Source: Echinarachnius parma
Lineage: Eukaryota; Echinodermata; Echinoidea; Clypeasteroida; Echinarachniidae
Reading direction: 5' to 3'
Length of the DNA: 64,000 bases
Assembly (NCBI GenBank): GCA_037951105.1
Contig: JBAMJV010003765.1
Location: 161,501 to 225,500 of the forward strand
Made by a program: the position numbers and the translations under genes. Below are positions 1 to 10,959 of the stretch, piece after piece (position 1 is the stretch's first letter; every line of letters begins with the position of its first letter). The notes under the pieces are model-generated. The model worked only from the letters and a program-made list of their open reading frames with translations. It made no database searches and was not told the origin of the DNA.

Positions 1-234
1 TCATTTTAATATATAATCAGTGTTCTGAAAGGCGTTTCAGAATGATAATTAGCAACTATAAAAATGATCTGAATCACGTTTCTGAATGCTGATTAAGGAC
101 TAAATGAGATTGTCAAGTGTGGGGGATGCAACACGGCGGATTGCCATTATGAAATAGGCTAATTTGTAACACTGACCTAGTGTGTATTAGGCACCGTGTT
201 CAAGGGGTTTGAAAGATGGCACTGTGCATCTTAT
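1..234. other. non-coding, nothing recognised
   Basis: AT-rich sequence with no long open frame and no repeat that I recognise. It precedes a degenerate GTGGCCACCTGTC-type repeat. Confidence 0.6.
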
Positions 235-426
235 TTACGAATCTGTCTTAGTGGCCACCTGTCTATAGCAGCCAACCTGCCTTAATAGTGGCCACATAAA
301 GTGATCCCGTGCAGAGAAAATCAATGTTGTTATGGAACCTGTCTAGATAGAGATCACCTGTCTACAGTGGCCACTCTTCTTGTTTCCCTTGGATTGTCAC
401 TATACATTACACAGGTTTGACTGTAC
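235..426. repeat. degenerate GTGGCCACCTGTCTA-type interspersed repeat
   Basis: The motif 'gtggccacctgtctatag' and close variants recur about three times in 190 bp (near 250, 290 and 345-375), ending in 'acacaggtttgactgta'. From memory, similar strings are dispersed widely in marine invertebrate genomes, but I cannot assign a family. The left end of the fold-back element starts 17 bp downstream, so the element may have inserted at the edge of this repeat. Confidence 0.45.
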
Positions 427-442
427 CTTTAAAAAAGTCTAG

Positions 443-2090
443 TAGTCCATGAGCCAACACCTGAAAAGTGGCTTAAAAATGGAGTTGGCTGCACCCCTCG
501 GACGGCCATTTATTTCTGGTATCATCTTGAAGGTATAAGTCTCAGCTATCCGAAACTGGAATTTTCGACCCCAAAAAGTTGCACGTTACCATGGCAACGC
601 CGTTTTTGTGACACATGGTCAAATACACCCCGCAGAATCGGTGGATTCCACTAAAAAACGAAATGTCGACAAAAAATAAAACATTTTGATATCCAGTCAT
701 CATAGGTTTATGATTTTTTCAGGGACTCAGGAGTGTTGTACCAGCTATCAGATTCCAGAATATCAAGTACGAAACATTATTGCTAAGGTCATTAGAGGTC
801 ATTAGGGGTCAACTCAAGGTCAGTGACATGATCCTAACTTCTAATTGCATTAATATTTGTATGTGATTCATAGAAACTCACATTACTCATTACTCTTACG
901 GTGTATATGGCTGAATGTGATTTCCTCGGAAGGCATGAGGTCAAGGAATCCATATACACAATTTAAAGCTAAATTGATAAACCGTTGCTATGGCAACTCG
1001 TATGATGTGAATGCTGCAAAGTGTGTTAAATGCGCAATAAGTGACAAGCGAGAGCTTACATTTTAGATTGTAATGAACCCGGATGGATTTAAGCAACAAC
1101 ATACCTCATTTCAAATGAAATTGTTTGAAGTTATTAAAAATGGCAACTTAAATTGCCGCCACTTGAATAATCACCATGGAAACCAATGCTGAATAGGCCA
1201 CGCCCCCTTTACACAAGAAATCAAACTAGAATTTAAAAAATAACTCATTTACAACCATTGTAGACATAACGATGTGTTTTCCTATGATGAAATCATTGTA
1301 AATGGAAAGGAAAAATGCTGCAAAAAAGTTGATAGCTATCAAGTAATGTTTCCTAGCAACATAAATGTTCCCTAGCAACCAATGCATACTTCTGTACACG
1401 CTTGATTCTTCATTTTATGTTGCATGTCTCTTGGAGAAAGAATAGATTCCAGTGTGAAATGTGTGGTGCAATAGCTTGGCAAAATAGTCTGAACAAGCCA
1501 CAATTTTCATGATAGGTCCAGAAATGTATGACGAATAACACACTTTAGATCCCTTATAATCCAATTTGAGGGTTTGACAGAATCCAAGATGGCGTCCAAA
1601 ATGGCCGATTTTTAAAGTTTTCTTCCACTTGTTCCCATAAAGACAAGTTGGAAAGTTTATTAAAGTGTCTAAATATATGTTTTCTGATACGATCAATCTT
1701 TTAAAACGATCGTATGAAGGTTTCTAGTCCGAGGAAAAGTCTAATCCAAGATGGCGGCCATTTTACAATACAAAATGGCCACCGTCGTAAAGTGAAAATT
1801 CCATAACTTTGCATCTAGACAGGTTAGAAAGTTCAAATAAGTGTCCAAACATATGTGTTCGGGTACGAGGAAATCATTCTGACGTATACCAAGATGTTTC
1901 AAGACAAGGAAGTATCCTTATCTAAGATGACAGCCATTATAGGTTTCAAAATGGCCGCCATATGGTGTTCAAAATGGCCGCCATAACATCACACTTGGTA
2001 TAAATTCGTTTCTAGACAAAAGTTAAAGTTCAAATAAGTGTCTAAACATGCGTTTCCAAGTACTAGAAAATCATTTGCGTATCTACATAC
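443..2090 (+). repeat. left inverted arm of the fold-back element
   Basis: Pairs with 6825-8493 in reverse complement. Landmarks shared with the right arm: the GGACGGCC end segment near 505, an X-box-like palindrome GTTACCATGGCAAC at 585-598, a second one GTTGCTATGGCAAC at 984-997, the 'ggccacgccccctt' segment near 1197-1210, and subrepeats of about 200 bp from about 1600 onward. The open frames here (for example 857-1066 and 1415-1696) are short, carry no recognisable domain and are chance frames. Confidence 0.85.
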
Positions 2091-2199
2091 ATGTATCAAG
2101 TCAAGGACGTATCCTAATCCAATATGGCAGCCATTTTAGGGTTCAAAATGCATGTCATTATGGTGTTTAAAATGGCCCCATTTTTGTAACATCAAACTG

Positions 2200-2820
2200 T
2201 GTATAACTTCCAGTCTTCAAGACAAGTTACAAACTTGAAGTTAGTGGCTAAACATAGCGATTTCAGTTCCAGGGAATGTATCAAACTGAATACTGCAGCG
2301 AAAGATTCATGTCTAGAGCTTCTTAGTTTATTACAATCCAATCGCTTTTGTCCAGCTGTGTGGGGGAGAATCAAAATTATATTTATTGTCGCGATTCGGC
2401 AGTACTCGACAATAATATCCATACGCACAAGACGTACTAATAAGAAGTGGCAAAGAACTTGATTTTATGATGATGAATATAGCCCAAAATCGGCATAATA
2501 TTAACCTTCAAATCATTGGTACAGATATAATAATTGATATGATATGATAGTTTGCAATATTGAAAGTTACCCCCAAGTTAGATTTTATATCACTTATGCC
2601 CTAATGTGTATATTACAATGTCATACATACACACACAAATCACTCTGGTCACTTCACTACTAAAGTTGGTCACGATCGATCGCCTACTTGAGTATTGGGA
2701 TGAGTGACTGGCTACTGCGATATATTTGCCTTTTATATAGTTAGATAAATACCTCTCCTAATTGACATGGTCAAAGGCGATAATGTATAGGAATAGCCAG
2801 ACAAATGCTAGTTCATGTAT
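2200..2820. other. fold-back interior, non-coding
   Basis: Continues the subrepeat-like sequence to about 2260 and then AT-rich DNA. Overlapping 78- and 87-codon frames on opposite strands at 2192-2462 look like chance: no domain or compositional bias supports either. Confidence 0.5.
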
Positions 2821-4480
2821 GGCTCCTTTCACACGTCGACCCCGAAGGAACTGGTGAAGAATAGAGACACCTTCATAAGGACATCAGGACTGGCCCAGCA
2901 GTCATCATACAGCTCGTGTAAAGTGATGTCGAGTCCTTTCAATGTTAGGTTGGTGGCGCATCTCCCTAAGAATGTTCAGTAGCGATATATAATCAACGTC
3001 CTCATCTTCAAGATGTCTGCATCCAGATTTTGAATACTCTCCATCGCATGCGCTGTATAGCTTCAGCTACCAGCTTGTGTATCCTGATGGATCAGCTGTG
3101 GTGTTTCCCATGTATAACACTGCCAGGAGCAGCCCTTCTATCCGATTGTTTACCAGTCCAGCTTTAACAAATCTTTGCCCAATGGCTCGGAGGAAGCAGC
3201 ATGGGATATGAGGCTTCCCAGTATGGAAAGGACGAGCGCAAACTCTTCTGGATTTTGTTAGAACAATTGTTCTATTTGGCAATAGATCATCTGGCATGGT
3301 CGTTTAGCTGGTGCAGTTCATTTGCCATGGCCATCTTCTAAGCAGTGTGCACACACTATACAGTCAACATTTCAGTTTTGGAGTTGCCCTGTTCTTCTGC
3401 AGCAAATCCGCTTCAACTTTGAACTGATGATACGTATTTGCTGTCATCCCAGACGATGATCGTTTCCGAGGACGGCATCCATAGCAGACACCACCAAAGG
3501 TGTTTTTTTTCTTATTGCAGTAAGCAAACGCTGCTTCTGCATGCATCCACTGGTCTCTATTACCCTTGATCACACATGGAGTTCACCACTGCCGTCTGTG
3601 TTTCTTCGACGAACATTCGTTCCTTGTTTGATACGATGTGGTGTTCATGATGTTGGTCGTGGCTCACTCGGCATTACTAGCATCATTTGAGGGTCTTAAA
3701 CAGCATGTGCTGACAGTCTCCTAGGCTTCTGGTACAGTTGTGACATAGTGATCTTGCAGATCAAAATTGTCCCAGCAAATTTTTAAAAATACGTTGGGCT
3801 TGTAGCGTGGGAGGAGAGGTCAAGATTTTGCCACATTATATGCCTCTTGTACCATGCGTGTAAGACAAGGCTGTTTACTATGTAATATTATAGAGTAATA
3901 ACATTAACTGATCTACCAAATTTATTGGGAGAGTCGGATGATTCTGTGTCTTCACTAGGCCTATGCTGACAGCATGAATGAGATCCTGCCAAATGCTCAA
4001 AACCTGCCAGTGAGTTACAACAGTGTCACCGTATCTTGCTTATCTACACCCTCGTTGCTATAATGGATGATGCAGACCAGAATGTAATACATCCGGGTAT
4101 TACCATGAAGTTCCTTCAGATGGTCCATGACCGCCACCTAGTATGTTCAATCACCAGCATCCACCCTCTCTAACCACTGAAGACCGTTCCATCCTTCTCG
4201 GCATCTTAGGAAAGGGTCCACCTCATGGCAAATTGCTCCTTACAATAAGTACATCAGCCAAGACTTCATCACATCAATACTACTATGCAGTTGATCTTGC
4301 CATCTTCTGCTAAGGCAGCCTTTGCTCAAAAGGAAATGATAGTCTGGCAACGGAAATGGTCTTGATAGCAAAAGACCTATTACATTGGACACAAACACTG
4401 GGCGCTGCAAACCGACTGCAATTCGCCAATGAAGCAAACTTCCATCTCATAGCCAACGTCAATGGGTCTACTCTGCCCTC
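2820..4480 (-). pseudogene. decayed coding sequence in the fold-back interior (unidentified)
   Basis: On the minus strand, stretches with protein-like composition are separated by stops and frameshifts: 3297-3067 (starts MPDDLLPNRTIVLTK, later CFLRAIGQRFVKAGLVNN), continuing after a stop into 3060-2890 (CDGEYSKSGCRHLEDEDVDY) and then, shifted, into a frame containing LHELYDDCWASPDVLMKV; also 3573-3364 (Cys-rich, AEAAFAYCNKKK) and a segment near 4500-4240. The overall GC content is above that of the flanking DNA. This fits a dead transposon protein or a captured host fragment on the minus strand. I recognise no transposase signature (no DDE, RNaseH or helicase motif) and assign no function. 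Confidence 0.35.
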
Positions 4481-4497
4481 CAACATATCTCAGGGTA

Positions 4498-4703
4498 CCG
4501 TAGAACACCATCGTCAAGCACCCCCAAGCACCAATATGCATCTTGCTTTTAAAGAGCGCCCGCTCTCTGTCACGAATGCAAAGAATGCAAATAATTGTGA
4601 GGAATATTCATGAGGATAATAATGGAGGTGAATCTCATGGAAACGTCTTTAAAAGCAAGATGCGTATAGGTGCTTGGGGGTGCTTGACGATGGTGTTCTA
4701 CGG
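4498..4703. mobile_element. 206-bp MITE with near-perfect inverted halves and TA flanks
   Basis: Starts 'ccgtagaacaccatcgtcaa' and ends with its reverse complement. The terminal repeat runs about 65 bp, interrupted by a few mismatches, around a short A/T-rich centre. TA dinucleotides flank both sides (4496-4497 and 4704-4705), as for Tc1/mariner-type insertions. It lies inside the fold-back element, so it inserted later. Confidence 0.8.
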
Positions 4704-4709
4704 TATATC

Positions 4710-5950
4710 GAGACAGGCAGTTGACCTAAAAATAACACCTTGACTACCTACATGCCAACAACTGCGTATGCTGCATGGTAGGCCCTTGTGGCATGAAATG
4801 TTCATCTATTATATTACATTCTTGTCTATAAGACATCATAATATGAAAACATCCAAGCTTCGTGCTGAAGCCCATGAAGTGCCCATGCATGTAAACTAGA
4901 TGTCACACTCAATATTGAGACCACGAGATTAACTTCAGGATTTGCCCACCAGCTTTGCACTCCCGGTGCTTCACAAGGAGCATCACAACAAGAAAGTGGT
5001 TACCAAGGCACCCCAATCATCTTCGTCTGGTACTTGCCCAGCACGCGCAAGTGGGTCACCAATGCCTGCGCTGCTCTAGTCACCCTGTCAGCCTATTAAA
5101 AATGGGAATATCAGCACCCACAGGTCATGGAAAGACGTCTTGCAACTAACCCCTCGGTCCTCTAAATGTGCAGTCACACGCAAAATGAAGCTACCACATT
5201 TTGCAGACCTATCATGCAGAGATTGGAGTATGCTGAACATGCAGCGTTCACACCACTTGGGCCTATTCAGACCTGCGGACGCATGCATAATATGTGGCCC
5301 ATATCCGAGCTAAATGCCAACCCCATCGTCTGCAAAACAAAACATTGTTTGCCAAACCGGTAACCTAAACCCAAACCTGAACAACATTGAACTTGACATA
5401 ATGTTTGTGTGACGTCGCGTAGACTATTTGCTACCTTATACGTCAGAAGAACAGCACTTCACCAAGTGCCACCCATATATTTACAAGCAAATTCATCTAA
5501 AACTTAAGTTTGTGACCTTTCCCTGACCATACATTCCATATTGATGGAGTTACACTGTTATACAATGTCCATGTGGCCAAGCTGGAGAGGAAAGGAAGCT
5601 CCAGTAATGCCCTAATTGCTTAACCTAGCACCTCTATGTAGAACCCTGGAACAAATCGAGCTTCTGGCTACTGCATGATTTTCTGGTGTTCTGCCTTCAG
5701 AATTCCACTGCCCATAATGGGAACCTAAGGCAAAGGTCATGCAATACCGTGTGATTAACGCCAATTCGCCATGGAATTTTATGATTGTATTTTCCATAAA
5801 CCAAGGTTAATGGTTTTACGATTTCTCTATTTCTATAAACTTTCAAAATTTTAAATTTGATGTTTGGTTAGGCATACGTAGACGAACAAACATACATCTC
5901 AATAAATTATGGTAGGAAGTCAAGTTCATCACATATAAACATGAGTCGGC
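4710..5950. other. fold-back interior, no gene recognised
   Basis: Moderately GC-rich (about 45%), with overlapping open frames of 60-66 codons on both strands (4955-5363 and 5612-5797). None carries a domain I recognise and both strands score alike. It may be further decayed transposon coding sequence. Confidence 0.4.
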
Positions 5951-5954
5951 ATTT

Positions 5955-6330
5955 TTTATTTAGTTTTGAGAAAGGAATCCCCTCAGAAAATGAAAAATCA
6001 AGTTTACACAGAAGTATGCAGTGGTTGCTAGGGAAAATGTATGTTGCTACGAAACACTATACTTTTTTCTTTTTTTTAACTTCAAAGTCATGTCTGACGG
6101 CCAGACACCATTTTGCTTTTCCATTTTCAGTAATTTCATCAAAGGAAAACACATGTATTTATATTCACAATGATTGCACCATTTGTATAGATCTTTTTTG
6201 CCAAATTCCATTTGTTTTCCTTGTGGAAGGGGGTGTGGTCTATTTAGTGCTGGTTTCCGTAGTGATTCTTATTCTTATTAATTTTGAATTGTGATTAGAG
6301 TTGCCGAGTGACAGTCAATCACTTTTATCA
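5955..6330 (-). repeat. second, diverged copy of an arm segment
   Basis: This stretch resembles 7495-7830 of the right arm in the same orientation and, in reverse complement, about 1140-1390 of the left arm: 'agaagtatgcagtggttgctaggga', then the 'cattttgcttttccattt' block, then 'aagggggtgtggtctattta'. It is clearly more diverged than the two arms are from each other. A 117-codon frame at 5941-6294 runs through it and is not a gene. Confidence 0.65.
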
Positions 6331-6824
6331 AAGAAGTAAAACCAGGTGAAGATGGCCTCTATCCTGGTATACTGCTAAAGCACATGTGTTCAGCATCCAA
6401 ATAGTATGTGCTTCCCCAACAGAGTTAAATGCCACTTGGCACCTCTTACCCTAAATCAAAACACTAGGAACTGGAGAGACCATTATATGGATAATCACAA
6501 CTTACAGGGAAACAAATCATAACATTTTGCACTTTGTATTAAAAAAATTAATGTATATAAAAACCTATGCCTTTAAATGTACATGTAAGGAATTGACAAA
6601 ATCCATACAATTTGTATACAAATTATGTTTTTAATCAAAATAAAGGCAGAAAATATGTGGTAGGTATTTCTAACACCATTAACTATACCCCTTTTGGTAT
6701 GTCATTAACTAATTTTCTTTAAAATAATTATTATAAGATAGACAAAATAGTGTAATACTTCTAAAGATTTGATCAAAAAGTGCTTGGTCTAATAATTTTT
6801 TACAAGGCTGTAAATCAAAGTATA

Positions 6825-8493
6825 CATGCGTATATGATTTGTTTGTATCTGAAAACATATGTTAACACACTTATTTCAACTTTATATCTTGTCTAGAAGC
6901 GAATTTATACCAAATATGATGTTATGGCGGCCATGTTGAAACCTATAATGACTGTCATCTTAGATTAGGATACTTACTTGACTTAAAACATCTCGGTATA
7001 CGTCAAAATGATTTTCTTGTACCCGAACACATATGTTTGGACACTTATTTGAACTTTCTAATCTGTCTAGAAGCAAAGTTATGGAATAATCACTTTACAA
7101 CGGCGGCCATTTTGTACTGTATAATGGCCGCCATCTTGGATTAGACGTTTCCTTGAACTTGAAACCTTCATACGATCGTTTTAAAAGATTGCTCGTATCT
7201 GAAAACATATATTTTGACACTTTAATGAACTTTCCAACTTGTCTATAAGGGAACAAGTGGAAGAAAATAAAAAATGACGGCCATTTTGGACGCCATCTTG
7301 GATTCTGCCAAACCCTCAAATTTGATTATAGGGGACCTAAAGTGTGCTATTCTTCACACATTTCTGGACCTATCCTGAAAATTGTGGCTAGTTCATAAAA
7401 ATATCTGGGCTTTACCTAACTATTTTGCCGAGCTATTGCACCACAATGGAATCTATTATTTCTCCAAGAGGCATGTAACATAAAATGAAGAATCAAGCGT
7501 TTACAGAAGTATGCATTAGTTGCTAGGGAACATTTATGTTGCTAGGGACCATTTATGTTGCTAGGAAACATTACTTGATAACTATCAACTTCAACTTCAT
7601 GTTTGCCGACCAGGCAGCATTTTGCCTTTCCATTTATTAAATACAATACAATAATTTCATCATAGGTAAACACATCGTTAAGTCTACAAAGGTTGTAAAT
7701 GAGTAATTTTTAAATTCCAGTTTGATTCCTTGTGTAAAGGGGGCGTGGCCTATTCAGCATTGGTTTCTATGGTGATTATTCAAGTTGCGGCAATTTAAGT
7801 TGTTATTTTCAATAACTTCAGACAATTCCCTTAAAAATGAGGTTTGTTGTTACTTTAATCCATCCAGGTACATTACAATCTAAAATGTTGGCTCTTGCAT
7901 GTCATTTATTGCGCATTTCACACACTTTGCAGCATTCGCATCAAACTAGTTGCCATAGCAACGGTTTATCAATTTAGCCTTAAATGGTATATATGGGGTC
8001 CTGGACCTCATGCCTTCCGAGGAAATCACATTCAGCCATATACACCGTAAGAGTAATGAGTAATGTGAGTTTCCATGAATTACATACAAATATCAATGCA
8101 ATTAGAAGTTAGGAGTATGTCACTGTCCTTGAGTTGACCCCTAATGACCGCTAATGACCTTAGCAATAATGTTTCCTACTTGATATTCTAGAATCTGATA
8201 GCTGGTACAACACTCATTAGTCCCTGAAAAAATCATAAACCTATGATGACTGGATATCAAAATGTTTTATTTTTTGTCGACATTTCGTTTTTTAGTGGAA
8301 TCCACCGTTTCTGCGGGGTGTATTTGACCATGTGTCACAAAAACGGCGTTGCCATGGTAACGTGCAACTTTTTGGGGTCGAAAATTCCAGTTTCGGATAG
8401 TTGAGATTTGTACCTTTACAATGATACCAGAAATAGTTGGCCGTCCGAGGGGTGCAGCCAAATCGATTTTTTTCGTCCTCGGCTCATGGACTA
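6825..8493 (-). repeat. right inverted arm of the fold-back element
   Basis: Reverse complement of 443-2090. X-box-like palindromes recur at 7949-7962 (GTTGCCATAGCAAC) and 8348-8361 (GTTGCCATGGTAAC). Overlapping open frames at 8267-8758 lie across the arm and its flank and have no recognisable domain. Confidence 0.85.
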
Positions 8494-8794
8494 TAGGAGA
8501 GAAATGCCAGAGTCTCCTGAGCCATACATGTTTAATAACGTCATACCCTTGCGGATTTATTCCCAATTTAGCCGTGATTTATTATTCACAATGCAGATTT
8601 TTCGTCAAGGTCTACAAATCTTCTCCCTCACGCGCTTATATGTAATACCTGTCCAAGTAATGAATGCTTTTGGCGGAAGATTCCCGATAATTAAATTATT
8701 TGAACGGCAACCTCATCTTGCGCAGGTGTCCTCTATAGATCATATTTCATCCCTTTAGCTTAATCCTCAGATGGATTTTCTTCCCTTTTCGAGA
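8494..8794. other. non-coding, nothing recognised
   Basis: Ordinary AT-rich sequence between the fold-back element and the minisatellite. A frame of 116 codons that starts inside the arm extends to 8758 but has no supporting feature. Confidence 0.45.
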
Positions 8795-9172
8795 ACAAAA
8801 TATGGTGTGTCGCAGTGTGAACATGCTGTGTTTCACAGTGAAATATTCTGTGTTGTATAATATGGATCACAGTGTGAACAAGCTGTGTATCTTCTTATGG
8901 ATAATAGTGTAAACACGCTGTGTATCGTCATGTGGATCACAGTGTGAACAGGCTGTGTATCACAATGTGTATCACAGTGTGTTCACACTGTATTTCACAA
9001 TGTGAATCACAGTGTGAACACGCTGTATTTTACAATTTGTATCACAGTGTAAACATGCTATGTTTCAATCATAACCATACCTGCCAACCAGTCCGATTTT
9101 GTCGTATTTAGTCCGATTTTTTACTCAAAAAAGGGTACAAAATCGGACGAGTACGATTTTTTAAGTCTGAAG

Positions 9173-9264
<92 letters not shown>

Positions 9265-9600
9265 CTTAATATACATGTGCATATAAATACACACATACAT
9301 ATTCAGTGTGGTCATATGTTGAAAAATAAGGCTAAGATAGCACAAGAGAGCATCTAGAACCGCTCGTGATGCGCGCTTCGCGCTCGTGATGTGCGCTTCG
9401 CTCACATGAGAGTAAGATTTTTCATTTTCAAATGTTGGCAGGTATGCATAACAGTATTTTGGAACACTGTTCACACTGTACTTCACAATGCTGTTTTTAC
9501 CATGTGGATCACAGTGTAAACACAATTGTGAAATGTTGGTCACTGTTTGAACACACAGTATTACACAGTGTTAACACAGTTTTGCAATGTATAAAGTATG
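8795..9600. repeat. minisatellite, unit about 36 bp (CACAGTGTGAACACGCTGTGTTT-like)
   Basis: About ten degenerate units alternating 'tcacagtgtgaaca' and 'gctgtgtatcacaatgtg' run from 8795 to 9069 and resume at 9453-9600. The unit is itself partly palindromic (CACAGTGTGAACAC / GTGTTCACACTG). The array is split by a transposon at 9076-9446. The reading frames here (for example 8920-9111) merely follow the repeat. Confidence 0.85.
9076..9446. mobile_element. 371-bp non-autonomous DNA transposon with a 6-bp target duplication
   Basis: Perfect 13-bp terminal inverted repeats (catacctgccaac at 9076-9088; gttggcaggtatg at 9434-9446) are flanked by the direct repeat cataac at 9070-9075 and 9447-9452, inside the minisatellite. 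The centre is an A run of about 46 (9173-9218) followed by TCAA and a T run of about 42 (9223-9264), which would fold into a long A:T hairpin. The body has 'gtccgatttt' repeats and a 'gcgcttcgcgctcgtgatg' segment. The poly-A/T centre creates a false frame rich in Lys and Phe at 9121-9543. Confidence 0.9.
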
Positions 9601-10105
9601 TGAACAATTCATCACTTTCCTGACATTAATGTTTTATAAAAAAGAAAGTTCTAAATCTTATATAGAGAGGGTGGTTTCAGTTTCCCAATTTGTTTTTATT
9701 TTGAAGAGAAAAAGCCTGGTTTGCTAAGACTAGTATTCAGGATTGTCGAATATATGTTTTTTGTGGCGAGATGAAATTACACTGCGGGCAGTGGCCAAGT
9801 AATGTGATTTATGTAGCGTTGTGTTGTTCGCGGGGTCTTCCCTTCACTTTTTTCCTGCTCGTTAACCTTTCAAACATAAATAAAAATACAAATCTGAAAA
9901 TCTCAGCCTTCATGCATACCGATAGATGGTAAACTGCTGTATCTTATCTCTCTATGTCTTTCCATTTATGCCGTGTTTTTAAAATTTTTATCAAGACCTC
10001 TCCTTTATTTTGTTTCCAATTGTGACAGCCGAAGAAAAATGTGCTTAGAAATGTGCAGGTGAAAGGGAAATGTAACCTCTGGCATGTGATCATTTCTAGA
10101 AGAAT
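9600..10105. other. non-coding, nothing recognised
   Basis: AT-rich single-copy-looking DNA with no open frame of interest and no evident repeat. Confidence 0.5.
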
Positions 10106-10106
10106 T

Positions 10107-10262
10107 CACCCAATGCCTGCAGGAACCCGGTGGGCCCTGTATAAACTCTATGGGAATTGCAAATTCTAGTAGGGAACAGGTTAACCCATTGCCTACGGGG
10201 AACCGCATGGTGGGCCCTGTATAAACTCTATGGGAATTGCAAAATCTAGTAGGGAACAGAAT
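10107..10262 (+). mobile_element. two adjoining family-A TTAA micro-elements
   Basis: Two units of about 77 bp (10107-10184 and 10181-10262) of the form TTAACCCATTGCCTACGGGA ... GTAGGGAACAGGTTAA. The junction has only one TTAA (10181-10184), shared by both. The ends are imperfect inverted repeats (TTAACC plus about ten partly matching bases). Other copies lie throughout the window. Family size, TTAA flanks and short inverted ends suggest piggyBac-type miniature elements, which is inference. Confidence 0.75.
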
Positions 10263-10264
10263 AC

Positions 10265-10900
10265 TAGGAATGTAAAATCTAGGTTATCAATGTATGTGTA
10301 CATTTCTTTGCAAAGAATTGTCATTAAGAAATGTTTCCTTTGATAGACCCTCCCTCCCTCCTCAAGTCTTTAAGTGTCTTGGCTATCGAAGCATACATGT
10401 ATATTGATTTGGGGAATTAACATCCTTTGCAAACGAATGTTGTGATGTAAATCTAGGTTATCAACGTACATGTATATATACTTTTTTTTAAGTGAAGGAA
10501 TGTGTTTAGGAACTTTCTCTTGTACAACCGTTTCTTTAATGAAGACCTCTGAGCTATAAAAGTATATTGATTACTGGGGAAAACATCATCCTTTGCAAAA
10601 GAATGTCTCCCATGAAAATCTGGGTTTTCAAGATACATGTACATGTATGTTTAATTCTCTGCAAAGAAATGCCATTTTGAAATTTCATTTGTCTTCTTTT
10701 AAAGGAAAATTCTACATCATGAATTACCCAGGAACATTGTTTTTATTGGATGGAATAAAACCCTCTTAAGCAATTAAATTGTATTGATTTTTTGGGAAAA
10801 AATCATCCTAAGTTGCAAAATAAAGTCTCTAATATAAATCTGGGTTATCAATGTACATGTACATTGTTCTGTGAAGAAATACAAGAGTGAATTTTCCCAT
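10265..10900 (+). repeat. degenerate tandem repeat, 4 units of 170-220 bp
   Basis: The anchor 'aaatctaggttatcaatgta' and variants recur at about 10270, 10449, 10618 and 10838, each followed by 'ttctctgcaaagaaatg' and later 'tattgatttggggaaaa'. Unit lengths vary through indels. No gene is present. Confidence 0.7.
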
Positions 10901-10959
10901 AACATTTCTCTTTCTTTTTTTTTTAGCAATTGGTGACGAAAGTATAGAATCTCCTAGTA

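Larger units (their letters stand above)
443..8493. mobile_element. fold-back DNA transposon, about 8 kb, with 1.65-kb inverted arms
   Basis: The segment begins with 'tagtccatgagcc' at 443-455 and ends with its exact reverse complement at 8481-8493. The match continues inward, with small indels, through about 1.65 kb on each side (to about 2090 on the left and from about 6825 on the right). The inner part of each arm holds two or three diverged units of about 200 bp rich in 'aagatggcggccat' and 'aaaatggccgccat', as in fold-back (FB/TU-like) transposons whose long termini are built of subrepeats. Interior 2.09-6.83 kb carries decayed coding sequence, a nested MITE and a second, more diverged arm fragment. 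The target duplication is unclear: CTAG-like bases flank both ends. The arms are far better matched than the interior reading frames are preserved. The superfamily is not determined. Confidence 0.85.

Noticed and set aside
9121-9543. 140-codon frame with poly-Lys and poly-Phe
   Set aside because: Direct translation of the A46/T42 hairpin in a transposon.
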